DNA of 9,919 bases from UMGS172 sp045649545 (GTDB lineage: Bacteria; Bacillota; Clostridia; Oscillospirales; Acutalibacteraceae). Each line of letters opens with the position of its first letter. The first letter of the stretch is position 1. The stretch lies in the NCBI GenBank assembly GCA_045649545.1, contig JAZRQE010000030.1:1-9919 (forward strand), in the 5' to 3' direction. A model generated the notes under the pieces. It saw only the letters and a program-made list of their open reading frames with translations. It was not told the DNA's origin and ran no database searches. This document shows positions 1 through 6,566 of the stretch, one piece after another. The translations under genes and the position numbers were made by a program.

Positions 1-495
1 TGGTATGTTTATAACATTGTAGAAGATAATAATGCAGGCAAAAATGCAACTGATTTGCTCGAAAAAATTGAGAAACAGCAAACAGAACAAGATAATGCCG
101 AGGAATCTCCGGTTATCATTGTTGAGGGTGATGCCTTCTGCGGCAGATTGGCTATAGAAAAACTCGGGATTGAACTTCCTATTTTTGATGAATGGAACTA
201 CACAAGGTTAAAAACAGCACCATGCCGTTACACAGGCAGTATTGATACAAATGATATCATTATCGCAGCGCACAATTATAAGAGTCACTTTGGAAATCTA
301 AAACAACTGCAAATTGGTGACGAAATTTCATTCGTAGATGCATATGGTACACAGCATCGTTATTCCGTTAAAGAAATCACGACTTTAGATGGAACCGCCG
401 TTACGGATATGAAGTCTGGAGAATGGGATTTTACTCTGTTTACCTGCACAAAAGGTGGAGAGCAAAGAGTAACTATTAGGTGCAATGAAAAGTGA
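1..495 (+). CDS. Sortase, 5' end cut off by the window
   Basis: Membrane-anchored cysteine transpeptidase that would cleave a sorting signal and attach proteins to the cell wall or to pilins. The reading frame is open from base 1, so the true start and the expected N-terminal membrane helix lie upstream; the TTG at 55 is probably an internal Leu codon. Residues are numbered here from that TTG. The catalytic His is H73 in IIIAAHNY (codon 271-273), the catalytic Cys is C131 in the TLFTC motif (codon 445-447), and the Arg is R138 in QRVTIRC (codon 466-468). The order and spacing fit the sortase fold (PF04203). Three further cysteines (C29, C57, C143) are present, which is unusual for an extracellular enzyme and could allow a disulfide. 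The class is not certain; the TLxTC signature recalls class B or D. No substrate with an LPxTG-like signal is visible nearby. The gene stops with TGA and faces a convergent neighbour. Confidence 0.88.
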   Translation, partial: WYVYNIVEDNNAGKNATDLLEKIEKQQTEQDNAEESPVIIVEGDAFCGRLAIEKLGIELPIFDEWNYTRLKTAPCRYTGSIDTNDIIIAAHNYKSHFGNLKQLQIGDEISFVDAYGTQHRYSVKEITTLDGTAVTDMKSGEWDFTLFTCTKGGEQRVTIRCNEK

Positions 496-758
496 AATGT
501 GTTCTATTTTCACACTTGAAGTTTTATAAGACTTATTTGTTTCTATGTTATAAAAGGTTGATTTTTCACTGGTTTGTGATACTATTTTGATACTGAAATA
601 TGTAGAGTTTATAGAAGCTGAACATTCCTTCACATATAAGCCTCGATTTTTAGGCTCTGAACAACTTGCTTTTCTCAATATTATTGAATATAAGCGAGTG
701 GGAATAATAATTTACTTTCTAAAAATAGAAACGTTGATATTTTGAAAACTGTATAAAA
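496..758. other. Convergent intergenic region, no convincing gene
   Basis: AT-rich stretch between two converging genes. It is open in places on both strands, but no open stretch has both a ribosome binding site and a protein I recognise. It holds weak structure only: a possible imperfect hairpin just after the sortase stop (GTGAAA 492-497 with TTTCAC 508-513, no clean U-run); a 7-base direct repeat TGATACT at 577-583 and 588-594, 11 bases apart; and a small AGCCT/AGGCT stem near 640-660. I see no tRNA or riboswitch. Confidence 0.5.
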
Positions 759-808
759 ACAAATTAAGAGAGCTATTAGATTACAGTCTAATAGCTCTCT
801 TAATTTGT
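759..808 (-). terminator. Intrinsic terminator of the membrane protein gene
   Basis: A perfect 22-bp inverted repeat (arms 759-780 and 787-808) encloses a 6-base loop (TTACAG). Read on the minus strand it is followed immediately by GTTTTTATAC (+ strand 751-760), which supplies the U-run, so it terminates transcription of the minus-strand gene. The arm base at 808 is also the last base of that gene's TGA, so the stem begins at the stop codon. On the + strand there is no U-run after the right arm, so it is a poor terminator for transcription from the sortase side. Confidence 0.88.
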
Positions 809-1650
809 CATCCTACTAACGCAGGTTCTTTTTCTTCTTGTTCTTCTGTTTCTACCGTTGGCTTTTTGTGTTTTCTGCAAACTGCATAGTAAACACCGTA
901 AAAGGCAACTATGTAAATCACAAACAATCCTACAACTATAAGGGGATATAAAACCTTGTGTCCGTCGACTAAATTATAGAAAATTTGATAGGGAGTGCCG
1001 TCGTGGTTCATCAAGAACATATAATTATAATCAACAAGTATGTTTACGATGTATGCCAGCACGCAGAAGAAGGCGAGTATTAGGCAGGTGACGGATATGT
1101 TCTTCTTTTTCATACTGTGCATACCGCTTATCATTATATAAAGCGATGCGAAACCTGAAATCGAATGGGTAATGCCCGACGAAACATTCTCAAGCGAGAA
1201 AACGGGATAAACGGCATAGTTTTGAGCCGCACCGTATGTACCGACGATGGCACCTAAAATACCGAAAATCATAACAAAGTCTAACGATGCCTCTTTAAGT
1301 CGATTCCTGGTAAATGCCGCTAACGGAAGTGCAAATAACTGAATACTACACAAAAACAAGGGCAACAGCGTTTGCCAACGGTCGGGGTTGTCGGGGCTTT
1401 TAGCACAGAGAACAATTATTTTAAAAATCTCAAAAGCATCGATAAGAATTGCCGACCAGATTAAAACCTTGTTCTTTTCTTTCTCGGTCTTGCCCTTGAA
1501 AGCGCGACCTAAAAGGACCGCCAAAATTGTCATTATAATAAGCAAGCTTGTAACAAAGGTCAGGTGTTGCCAGGAATATGCACCCTCGGCCTCACGCCAG
1601 TAGGAGACGCCGTCCGCACCTGACAGACCCAAAAATTCTCTTATGAACAT
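808..1650 (-). CDS. YwaF/TIGR02206 family integral membrane protein
   Basis: Multi-pass membrane protein of the YwaF/TP0381-type family (TIGR02206, related to TMEM164); its biochemical role is not known to me. Seven hydrophobic segments are visible. Family-like features are SWQHLTFV at the start of helix 1, LPLFLCSIQLFALPLAAFTRN in helix 3, and VNILVDYNYMFL near helix 6, followed by a charged Glu-rich C-terminal tail (VETEEQEEKEPALVG). The start was chosen at ATG 1650 (MFIREFLGL..., 280 aa) because relatives as I recall them begin with a similar short M-x-FFG/FLG stretch before the REAEG-SWQHL segment; the site there is weak (GTGGA). Alternatives in frame are TTG 1680, which has the better ribosome binding site (GAGGGGGG, 1685-1692), and TTG 1707, which sits only about 12 bases from the predicted transcript start. 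It appears to be transcribed alone, from its own promoter to its own terminator, and is probably unrelated to the polysaccharide operon. Confidence 0.85.
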   Translation of the reverse strand: MFIREFLGLSGADGVSYWREAEGAYSWQHLTFVTSLLIIMTILAVLLGRAFKGKTEKEKNKVLIWSAILIDAFEIFKIIVLCAKSPDNPDRWQTLLPLFLCSIQLFALPLAAFTRNRLKEASLDFVMIFGILGAIVGTYGAAQNYAVYPVFSLENVSSGITHSISGFASLYIMISGMHSMKKKNISVTCLILAFFCVLAYIVNILVDYNYMFLMNHDGTPYQIFYNLVDGHKVLYPLIVVGLFVIYIVAFYGVYYAVCRKHKKPTVETEEQEEKEPALVG

Positions 1651-1684
1651 TTTTCCACTTGTGCTCTCAGTAAAACACAAGTTC

Positions 1685-1692
1685 CCCCCCTC
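1685..1692 (-). promoter_or_regulatory. Ribosome binding site bearing on the start choice
   Basis: GAGGGGGG on the minus strand, ending 4 bases before an in-frame TTG (1680-1678); counted from its GAGG core the spacing is about 7. It is much stronger than the site before ATG 1650, so translation may begin at TTG 1680 and add 10 residues to the membrane protein. Confidence 0.45.
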
Positions 1693-1725
1693 AATTAACA
1701 AAATCAAACGTGTTTTGCTTTTTAC

Positions 1726-1754
1726 ATATTAGCATTTTTTGACGAAAAAGTCAA
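1726..1754 (-). promoter_or_regulatory. Sigma-A-type promoter for the membrane protein gene
   Basis: On the minus strand, TTGACT (1754-1749), a 17-base spacer, then TAATAT (1731-1726) preceded by TGC, which is an extended -10. The predicted transcript start is near 1719, giving a leader of about 40 to 70 bases depending on the true start codon. The -35 box lies within the small palindrome at 1739-1754. Confidence 0.75.
1739..1754. repeat. Short palindrome over the minus-strand -35 box
   Basis: TTGAC, 6 bases, GTCAA. One arm contains the -35 hexamer of the minus-strand promoter, so a bound repressor would occlude it. It is a candidate operator only; a 5-bp arm can occur by chance in AT-rich DNA. 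Confidence 0.35.
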
Positions 1755-1794
1755 TTTACAGTCGATTATTCTATTCACACAAACTACAATTTAC

Positions 1795-1818
1795 TATTTC
1801 TCTGCCGTTAACGAAATA
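1795..1818. repeat. Inverted repeat in the divergent intergenic region
   Basis: TATTTC (1795-1800) and GAAATA (1813-1818) flank 12 bases that end in the palindrome GTTAAC (1807-1812). It lies between the two divergent promoters and is a possible regulator site; no known motif is recognised. Confidence 0.3.
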
Positions 1819-1856
1819 GACTTTGGGTTTTATTTGTCAGGTAACAAGTATTTTCA

Positions 1857-1880
1857 AATTGTTTCAATTGACAAAATTGA
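1857..1880. repeat. Overlapping AATTG/CAATT half-sites at the operon promoter
   Basis: AATTG (1857-1861), CAATT (1865-1869) and AATTG (1875-1879) form two overlapping inverted repeats; the second reads TCAATT, GACAA, AATTGA (1864-1880). They cover and flank the -35 box (1868-1873) of the polysaccharide operon promoter, which is where a repressor or activator would act. The protein that would bind is unknown. Confidence 0.4.
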
Positions 1881-1896
1881 TTAGAGGTGGTAGAAT
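1868..1896 (+). promoter_or_regulatory. Sigma-A-type promoter for the polysaccharide operon
   Basis: TTGACA (1868-1873), a 17-base spacer, then TAGAAT (1891-1896) preceded by TGG, an extended -10. The predicted transcript start is near 1903, leaving a leader of about 46 bases before the first gene at 1949. Nothing else resembling a promoter is obvious between the tightly packed genes downstream, so this site probably drives the whole operon. Confidence 0.78.
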
Positions 1897-1948
1897 TATT
1901 TTGTATAAGTGTGCCCAAAAATAGATTAAAAGAAAGGGTTATTTTATA

Positions 1949-2689
1949 ATGGCGGCTACCACAAGGCTAAAAACAGAAGAAAAAATACAAGAATTACTTG
2001 GTAACGAAGAATTAACCTTTAATGAGGAAGAACTTCGAAATGGCTACAACAGCTTTTATAACAAGGTAGTTAAAAGGGTTATAGATGTTGTGGTGTCTTG
2101 TGTTTTTGCAATTGTTCTGTTACCGTTTTACATAGTTATCGGTTTGTGTATTGTTATTGAAAGCGGCCTGCCCGTTTTTTATAGAGCAGACCGTGGCGGG
2201 TATAAGGGAAAATCCTTTAAAATCAATAAATTCAGAAGTATGGTTAAGAATGCGGATAAAATAGGCGGAGGTACAACCGCTTTAAATGATAGCCGCATAA
2301 CTCGAGTTGGTGCGTTTTTAAGAAAAACCAAATTAGATGAAATACCTCAGCTTTTCAATATTATCAGCGGTAATATGAGCTTTATAGGTCCACGTCCCGA
2401 GCTTTTACAATATACCGATAATTACGATGCTCTTGAAATGAACATTCTGAATGTTCGTCCGGGAATTACAGATTTCAGTTCTTTAACATTTATAAGTCTG
2501 GACGAAATTGTGGGTGACTCTGATGCTGATGAGATGTATGAAAAATATGTCTTGAAAAAGAAAAATGCATTAAGGCTCAAATATGTAAAAGAGGTTTCCT
2601 TTAAAACAGATATTAAGTTGTTTTTCGCAACTGTTTTCAAAGTATTAGATAAAACGTTAGCAGTTCTTAAAAAAATATTTAAAAAGTAG
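1949..2689 (+). CDS. Undecaprenyl-phosphate sugar-1-phosphate transferase (initiating enzyme)
   Basis: Monotopic phosphoglycosyl transferase (bacterial sugar transferase, PF02397) that would move a sugar-1-phosphate from a UDP-sugar to undecaprenyl phosphate at the cytoplasmic face, starting each polysaccharide repeat. At 246 aa it is of the small (PglC-like) type with one membrane-inserted hydrophobic segment (about 45-70, with Pro59 in LLPFY, as in the re-entrant helix). Motifs in order are KRVIDVVVS (42-50), KFRSM (94-98), DSRITRVGAFLRKTKLDEIPQLFN with the catalytic Asp-Glu pair D130-E131, GPRPE (147-151) and RPGIT (170-174). A hydrophilic 40-residue N-terminal extension and a basic, helical C-terminal tail (last 40 residues) flank the core. 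Which sugar is used cannot be read from the sequence. It is the first gene of the operon; its ribosome binding site is AGAAAGGG (1931-1938). Confidence 0.92.
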   Translation: MAATTRLKTEEKIQELLGNEELTFNEEELRNGYNSFYNKVVKRVIDVVVSCVFAIVLLPFYIVIGLCIVIESGLPVFYRADRGGYKGKSFKINKFRSMVKNADKIGGGTTALNDSRITRVGAFLRKTKLDEIPQLFNIISGNMSFIGPRPELLQYTDNYDALEMNILNVRPGITDFSSLTFISLDEIVGDSDADEMYEKYVLKKKNALRLKYVKEVSFKTDIKLFFATVFKVLDKTLAVLKKIFKK

Positions 2690-2697
2690 GATTTTTT

Positions 2698-3630
2698 ATG
2701 GAGTACATAACACTTAAAAATTCAGATTTAAAGGTTTCTCGCTTTCAAATGGGAGGTTGCCCGATGGGAGGCTTCGGATGGGGAGAAACACATGAGCAAG
2801 ACTTTTTAAATGCAATTGATGTTGCCATTGAAAAGGGCGTTAATTTCTTTGATACTGCCGATGTATACGGACTTGGTCAAAGCGAACTGACCTTAGCAAA
2901 GGGTATTAAGGGCAGAAGGGACAGCATAGTAATTCAGTCAAAGTTTGGAGTCAGAAGGCAAGACGGGAAAACCGTTTATGATAACAGTCCCGCTTATATG
3001 CGTTTCGCATTAGAAGAAAGTTTAAAGAGACTTAATACCGATTATCTCGACGTTTATGTCATTCACTATCGTGACAACACTCCGATTGAAGAGGTAGTTG
3101 ACGGTTTGAAAACATTGCAAAAAGAGGGTAAAGTCCGTTATTTCGGTTTGAGTAATATTTCGGAAGAAAATTTAGAGGAATTGTTACCTTACAAAAACCT
3201 TTTCGTGAATTGCCAGCATGAGTATTCGCTTGCATGCCGTATTCACGAAGCTAAATTGCTTCAAGAGGTTGAAAAGCTCAATGTAACACCGTTGACTTGG
3301 GGCAGCTTGGGACAAGGAGTTTTAACCGGAAAGTATGATATAAATACGGTTTTCGGTTCTGATGACAGAAGAAGCCGTGAAATATATGTAAACTTCCACG
3401 GCGAAAAGTTTAAGAAAAATTTGGAAATTGTTGAAAAGATGAGACCTATTGCAAAGAATCATAATACGACAATTTCCGCAGTTGCTATAAGATTTATTTT
3501 AGATAATCTAAAAGACTCGGTTGTTATTGCAGGTGTTAAAACTAGAGGAGAAATGCTTGCAAATCTTGAGGCTCTTGATTGGCATTTAACCGAAGAAGAA
3601 CTTAAAATTTTAAATGAGGCTTCATTATGA
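2698..3630 (+). CDS. Aldo/keto reductase
   Basis: NAD(P)H-dependent oxidoreductase of the aldo/keto reductase superfamily (TIM barrel), 310 aa, a normal length. The catalytic tetrad is complete: D52 and Y57 (FFDTADVYG), K82 (IQSKFG) and H123 (VYVIHYRD). Other family features are the start ITLKNSDLKVSRFQMGG, the IEKGVNFFDTA segment, GLSNIS (about 155-160) and a late VVIAGVKTRGEM stretch typical of cofactor binding. It starts 8 bases after the initiating transferase (AGGA site at 2688-2691) and its stop overlaps the next start in ATGA. The placement suggests that it reduces a keto group on a sugar or sugar nucleotide for the polysaccharide; some family members act on NDP-deoxysugars, but the substrate here is unknown. 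Confidence 0.9.
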   Translation: MEYITLKNSDLKVSRFQMGGCPMGGFGWGETHEQDFLNAIDVAIEKGVNFFDTADVYGLGQSELTLAKGIKGRRDSIVIQSKFGVRRQDGKTVYDNSPAYMRFALEESLKRLNTDYLDVYVIHYRDNTPIEEVVDGLKTLQKEGKVRYFGLSNISEENLEELLPYKNLFVNCQHEYSLACRIHEAKLLQEVEKLNVTPLTWGSLGQGVLTGKYDINTVFGSDDRRSREIYVNFHGEKFKKNLEIVEKMRPIAKNHNTTISAVAIRFILDNLKDSVVIAGVKTRGEMLANLEALDWHLTEEELKILNEASL

Positions 3631-4643
3631 GTGTCGAGGCTAAACGGCAGGATATAAACATTTTATATTCCATAGGTGCAATACTTGCGGTTTTGGGTCA
3701 TTCTCACCCAAATGACTGGACAAGCTTTGACGGAACAGTGTTTTATCACATAATCGTTTTTATTTACACCTTTCATATGCCCTTGTTTTTTGTCATAGCG
3801 GGCATTTTGCTTTATAATTCAAAATCAATAAGGGCAAAAAGCTTTAATGAGTTTATTAAAGAAAAGGCGTTTAAGCTTTTGACTCCCTATGTGGTTTTAA
3901 GTGCAGTATTTTTAATTCCCAAGGGATATATTGAACACGGCAGTCTCAAGTTTTTGAATTTTGAGTTTATTATAAAATCGTTCTTGGTTCCAAGACAGAA
4001 TACGTGGGGGCATTTTTGGTTTCTGCCAACCTTGTTTATTTGTTATGTAATATTGGGCGGATTTAAAAAATTAATGTCAAGTTTTAATAATAAGCCCTTT
4101 CAGTTGATGTCGGTTTTGCTTGGTGTTGTAAGCGCCTGCTTTTGGCTGTGGCCGATTAAAACAGATTGGCTTGCACTTAAAGATGTTACCGAAAATTTGT
4201 TTTATATGGTTTTGGGTATGCTGTGGGCATTTGTCGAAAAAAATTCAACCGTAAACCTAAATAAATATTTAAAGATAATAATCTCGGTTGTACTTACTAC
4301 AGTTTCTGTTGTACTTTATATTTTTGAATATAATCCTGAAGTTAAACTGATTATTTCAATTTGTATGGTTCTGGCGTTAATCTTTTTTGCCAAAATTATG
4401 GATTCATTTTTACAAAAACAGTTTGAGTTTATCAGTAGAAATGTTTTTACAATTTATATTTATTCTTGGATATTTCAATCATTTACAATGGTTTTGTTAG
4501 AAAAAATTGATGCCAAGCTTATTGTTATGGCACCAACAATGTTTGCTGTAGGTATTATACTTCCGTTAATAATAGCATTGATATATAAAAATCAAAATAA
4601 GCTTAAATGCAAAGTTTTCGATTTGTGTTTAGGTGTAAGATAG
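3627..4643 (+). CDS. Membrane acyltransferase (acyltransferase 3 family)
   Basis: Polytopic membrane enzyme of the acyltransferase 3 family (PF01757), resembling the sugar O-acetylases grouped with fucose 4-O-acetylase (COG3594). It would transfer an acyl group, usually acetyl, to the growing glycan or its lipid-linked precursor. At 338 aa it shows about ten hydrophobic segments. Visible family features are AVLGHSH with the conserved H25 at the end of helix 1, FHMPLFFVIAGILL (49-62), FKLLTPY (82-88) and HFWFLPTLF (129-137). There is no extracellular SGNH domain. The start overlaps the aldo/keto reductase stop by 4 bases (ATGA) with GAGG at 3616-3619, implying translational coupling. The acyl donor and the acceptor sugar are not determined. 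Confidence 0.88.
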   Translation: MSVEAKRQDINILYSIGAILAVLGHSHPNDWTSFDGTVFYHIIVFIYTFHMPLFFVIAGILLYNSKSIRAKSFNEFIKEKAFKLLTPYVVLSAVFLIPKGYIEHGSLKFLNFEFIIKSFLVPRQNTWGHFWFLPTLFICYVILGGFKKLMSSFNNKPFQLMSVLLGVVSACFWLWPIKTDWLALKDVTENLFYMVLGMLWAFVEKNSTVNLNKYLKIIISVVLTTVSVVLYIFEYNPEVKLIISICMVLALIFFAKIMDSFLQKQFEFISRNVFTIYIYSWIFQSFTMVLLEKIDAKLIVMAPTMFAVGIILPLIIALIYKNQNKLKCKVFDLCLGVR

Positions 4644-4646
4644 GAG
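4642..4646 (+). promoter_or_regulatory. Ribosome binding site fixing the transketolase N-subunit start
   Basis: AGGAG overlaps the acyltransferase stop (TAG 4641-4643) and stands 5 bases before ATG 4652. It favours that start over the in-frame ATG at 4607, which would lie inside the acyltransferase gene and add a 15-residue stretch out of character with the family. Confidence 0.75.
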
Positions 4647-4651
4647 AAAGT

Positions 4652-5641
4652 ATGGACAGTTACGCTCTTGCTTGGAAAATCAGACGTCATGGAATTGAGA
4701 TGACTCATCTTTCTGGAGGTAGTCATATCGGTGCAATCATGTCGGTCGCTGATATTGTCGCAGTGCTTTATACGGATGTTTTGAGGGTTGACCCTAAAAA
4801 CCCTTGTCTTGAGGATAGAGACAGATTTATCTTAAGCAAGGGACATGCAGGGGCATCAATTTATGCTGCCTTGGCTGAAAGAGGCTTCTTTGATGTAGAT
4901 GAACTTAAAACCCATTATCAAGACGGAAGCAGATTAAGCGGCCATGTATCCCATCACGTCCCCGGCGTTGATTTTTCAACCGGCTCATTAGGTCATGGAC
5001 TTTCAACAGCGGCAGGTATGGCGTATGCATTTAAAAAGGATGGCAGGAAAGAGCGCGCCTTTGTTGTAATGGGCGACGGTGAATGTAATGAAGGCTCGGT
5101 CTTTGAGGCGGCACTCTTTGCTAATCATTTTAGACTTAATAATTTGATTGCTGTTATTGACCATAACCGTATGCAGAGCTTGGACTATAATGAGAACACC
5201 CTTGAAGTCGAGGATATGGGTGCAAAGTGGCGTGCATTCGGTTGGAATGTTATTGATATAGACGGACATAACCACGATGAGTTAAAATCAGCGTTTAAGG
5301 ATGCTTTAGCAGAGAAAGACAAGCCTACGGTAATTATTGCAAACACTGTAAAGGGTAAAGGCGTTTCTTTTATGGAGATGGATATTTTGTGGCATTACCG
5401 CTTCCCTCATAGCGGTTGGGAGTATGATACCGCGGTAACTGAATTACATAAAATAAAGCCCCAAGGTGTTGTAGATATTTATACGCCAAATGGCATTGAA
5501 AATCCCAATTTAAACGTAGAGCTTGACGGAAAAGACCATACAATGACTGAAACGTGGAAACCTTCGTTTTTGGAAAAGCCGAGAAGGGTTAATTCTTTAC
5601 AAGATGTAAAGAAAAGAAAAACTATTAAGGAGGGGAAATAA
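4652..5641 (+). CDS. Transketolase-like enzyme, N-terminal (TPP-binding) subunit
   Basis: First half of a split transketolase (PF00456 type), 329 aa, cytoplasmic; the pair would move a two-carbon ketol unit between sugars using thiamine diphosphate. Family features are GGSHIGAIMS (22-31), LSKGHA with H65, STGSLGHGLSTAAGMA (109-124), the TPP/metal motif GDGECNEG (141-148) paired with N172 in IDHNR, VKGKGVSFME (233-242) and WHYRFP (247-252). Two departures stand out: GSLGHG, where classical transketolases have GPLGQG, and WHYRFP, where they usually have WHGKAP. About 64 residues follow the expected end near 265, a charged tail without a recognised domain. It starts 8 bases after the acyltransferase, and its TAA touches the next gene's ATG. 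Its place in a glycan operon suggests a sugar-building role rather than the pentose phosphate pathway, but this is inferred. Confidence 0.9.
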   Translation: MDSYALAWKIRRHGIEMTHLSGGSHIGAIMSVADIVAVLYTDVLRVDPKNPCLEDRDRFILSKGHAGASIYAALAERGFFDVDELKTHYQDGSRLSGHVSHHVPGVDFSTGSLGHGLSTAAGMAYAFKKDGRKERAFVVMGDGECNEGSVFEAALFANHFRLNNLIAVIDHNRMQSLDYNENTLEVEDMGAKWRAFGWNVIDIDGHNHDELKSAFKDALAEKDKPTVIIANTVKGKGVSFMEMDILWHYRFPHSGWEYDTAVTELHKIKPQGVVDIYTPNGIENPNLNVELDGKDHTMTETWKPSFLEKPRRVNSLQDVKKRKTIKEGK

Positions 5642-6556
5642 ATGAGAGATACATTTGTTAAAACCTTAATAGAACTTGCAAAAAAGGATAAAAACATTGA
5701 ACTTGTTACAGGCGACCTTGGGTTTGGCGTTTTAAAGCCTTATTGGGAGGCATTGCCCGACCAGTTTACAAATGCCGGTATTGCAGAACAAAATATGACC
5801 ACAATGGCAGCAGGTATGGCATTAACGGGGAAGACCGTTTTTACATATTCGATAGGTAATTTCCCAACACTTCGCTGTTTGGAACAGATAAGAAACGATT
5901 GTGCATATCATAATGCAAACGTTAAGATTGTCTGTGTCGGCGGCGGCTTCGTTTATGGCTCATTAGGTATGAGTCATCATGCCACAGAGGACATTGCAAT
6001 ACTTCGTGCGTTGCCGGATGTTGTGGTTTTAGCCCCCGGTGACCTTCTCGAAGCAGAGGAAGCCACAAAGGCAATAGTCAAACATAATGGCACTTGTTAT
6101 TTAAGGCTTGGCCGTGGCGGTGAAAAGAGAATTCACCAGAAAATAGAGAACTTTAAAATAGGCAAGGCTATAAAGGTTAAAGAAGGAAGACGGGTTGCAA
6201 TTTTCTCAACCGGTGCAATCTTTGAAGAGGTTGAGGGTGCAGTTGAGATTTTAAAACTTAAAGGAATAGACCCTGCGGTTTATACCTTCCCAACCGTCAA
6301 ACCGTTAGACATAGAGGTTATAAATAATACCGCAAAGGATTTTGACCTTATCGTCACAATAGAAGAGCAGAATATTGTAGGCGGTTTTGGTTCTGCTGTG
6401 GCAGAGGTGCTTGCCGAACAGATAACTAAAGCAAGGCTTCTTAGAATAGGACTTAACGATACATATTCGACTATCGTGGGTAGTCAGAAATATTTAAGAA
6501 GTCAGTTTGGAATTGACTCCTCGGGTATTGCAGAAAAAATATTAAAGACATTATAG
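5642..6556 (+). CDS. Transketolase-like enzyme, C-terminal (pyrimidine-binding) subunit
   Basis: Second half of the split transketolase, 304 aa, carrying the PYR domain and the C-terminal transketolase domain. The activating Glu is E49 in NAGIAEQNM (44-52), which would contact the TPP aminopyrimidine ring. SHHATEDIAILRALPDVVVLAPGD (111-134) corresponds to the usual THxxxEDxAxLRAxP segment. The C-terminal domain begins near 175 (GRRVAIFSTGAIFEE) and includes EEQNIVGGFGSAV near 240. The gene begins directly after the partner's stop with a full AGGAGG (5628-5633) 8 bases before ATG, so the two subunits should be made together and form the active heteromer, with active sites at the interface. The length is normal for this subunit. 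The donor and acceptor sugars are unknown. Confidence 0.9.
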   Translation: MRDTFVKTLIELAKKDKNIELVTGDLGFGVLKPYWEALPDQFTNAGIAEQNMTTMAAGMALTGKTVFTYSIGNFPTLRCLEQIRNDCAYHNANVKIVCVGGGFVYGSLGMSHHATEDIAILRALPDVVVLAPGDLLEAEEATKAIVKHNGTCYLRLGRGGEKRIHQKIENFKIGKAIKVKEGRRVAIFSTGAIFEEVEGAVEILKLKGIDPAVYTFPTVKPLDIEVINNTAKDFDLIVTIEEQNIVGGFGSAVAEVLAEQITKARLLRIGLNDTYSTIVGSQKYLRSQFGIDSSGIAEKILKTL

Positions 6557-6566
6557 GAAGTAGTTT

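Noticed and set aside
55..57. TTG as the sortase start codon
   Set aside because: The frame is open to base 1, there is no ribosome binding site before it, and the sortase would lack its membrane anchor; the gene most likely starts upstream of the window.
492..513. Possible terminator directly after the sortase gene
   Set aside because: The stem is only 6 bp or needs a bulge, the loop is large, and there is no clean U-run; kept as a remark only.
385..678. 97-codon minus-strand open frame across the end of the sortase gene and the convergent region
   Set aside because: It overlaps the catalytic end of a clear sortase gene antisense, is Ser/Cys-rich without a recognisable fold, and shows no good ribosome binding site.
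4607..4651. Upstream ATG that would extend the transketolase N-subunit by 15 residues
   Set aside because: It lies inside the acyltransferase gene, encodes residues unlike the family start, and the AGGAG at 4642-4646 serves ATG 4652.
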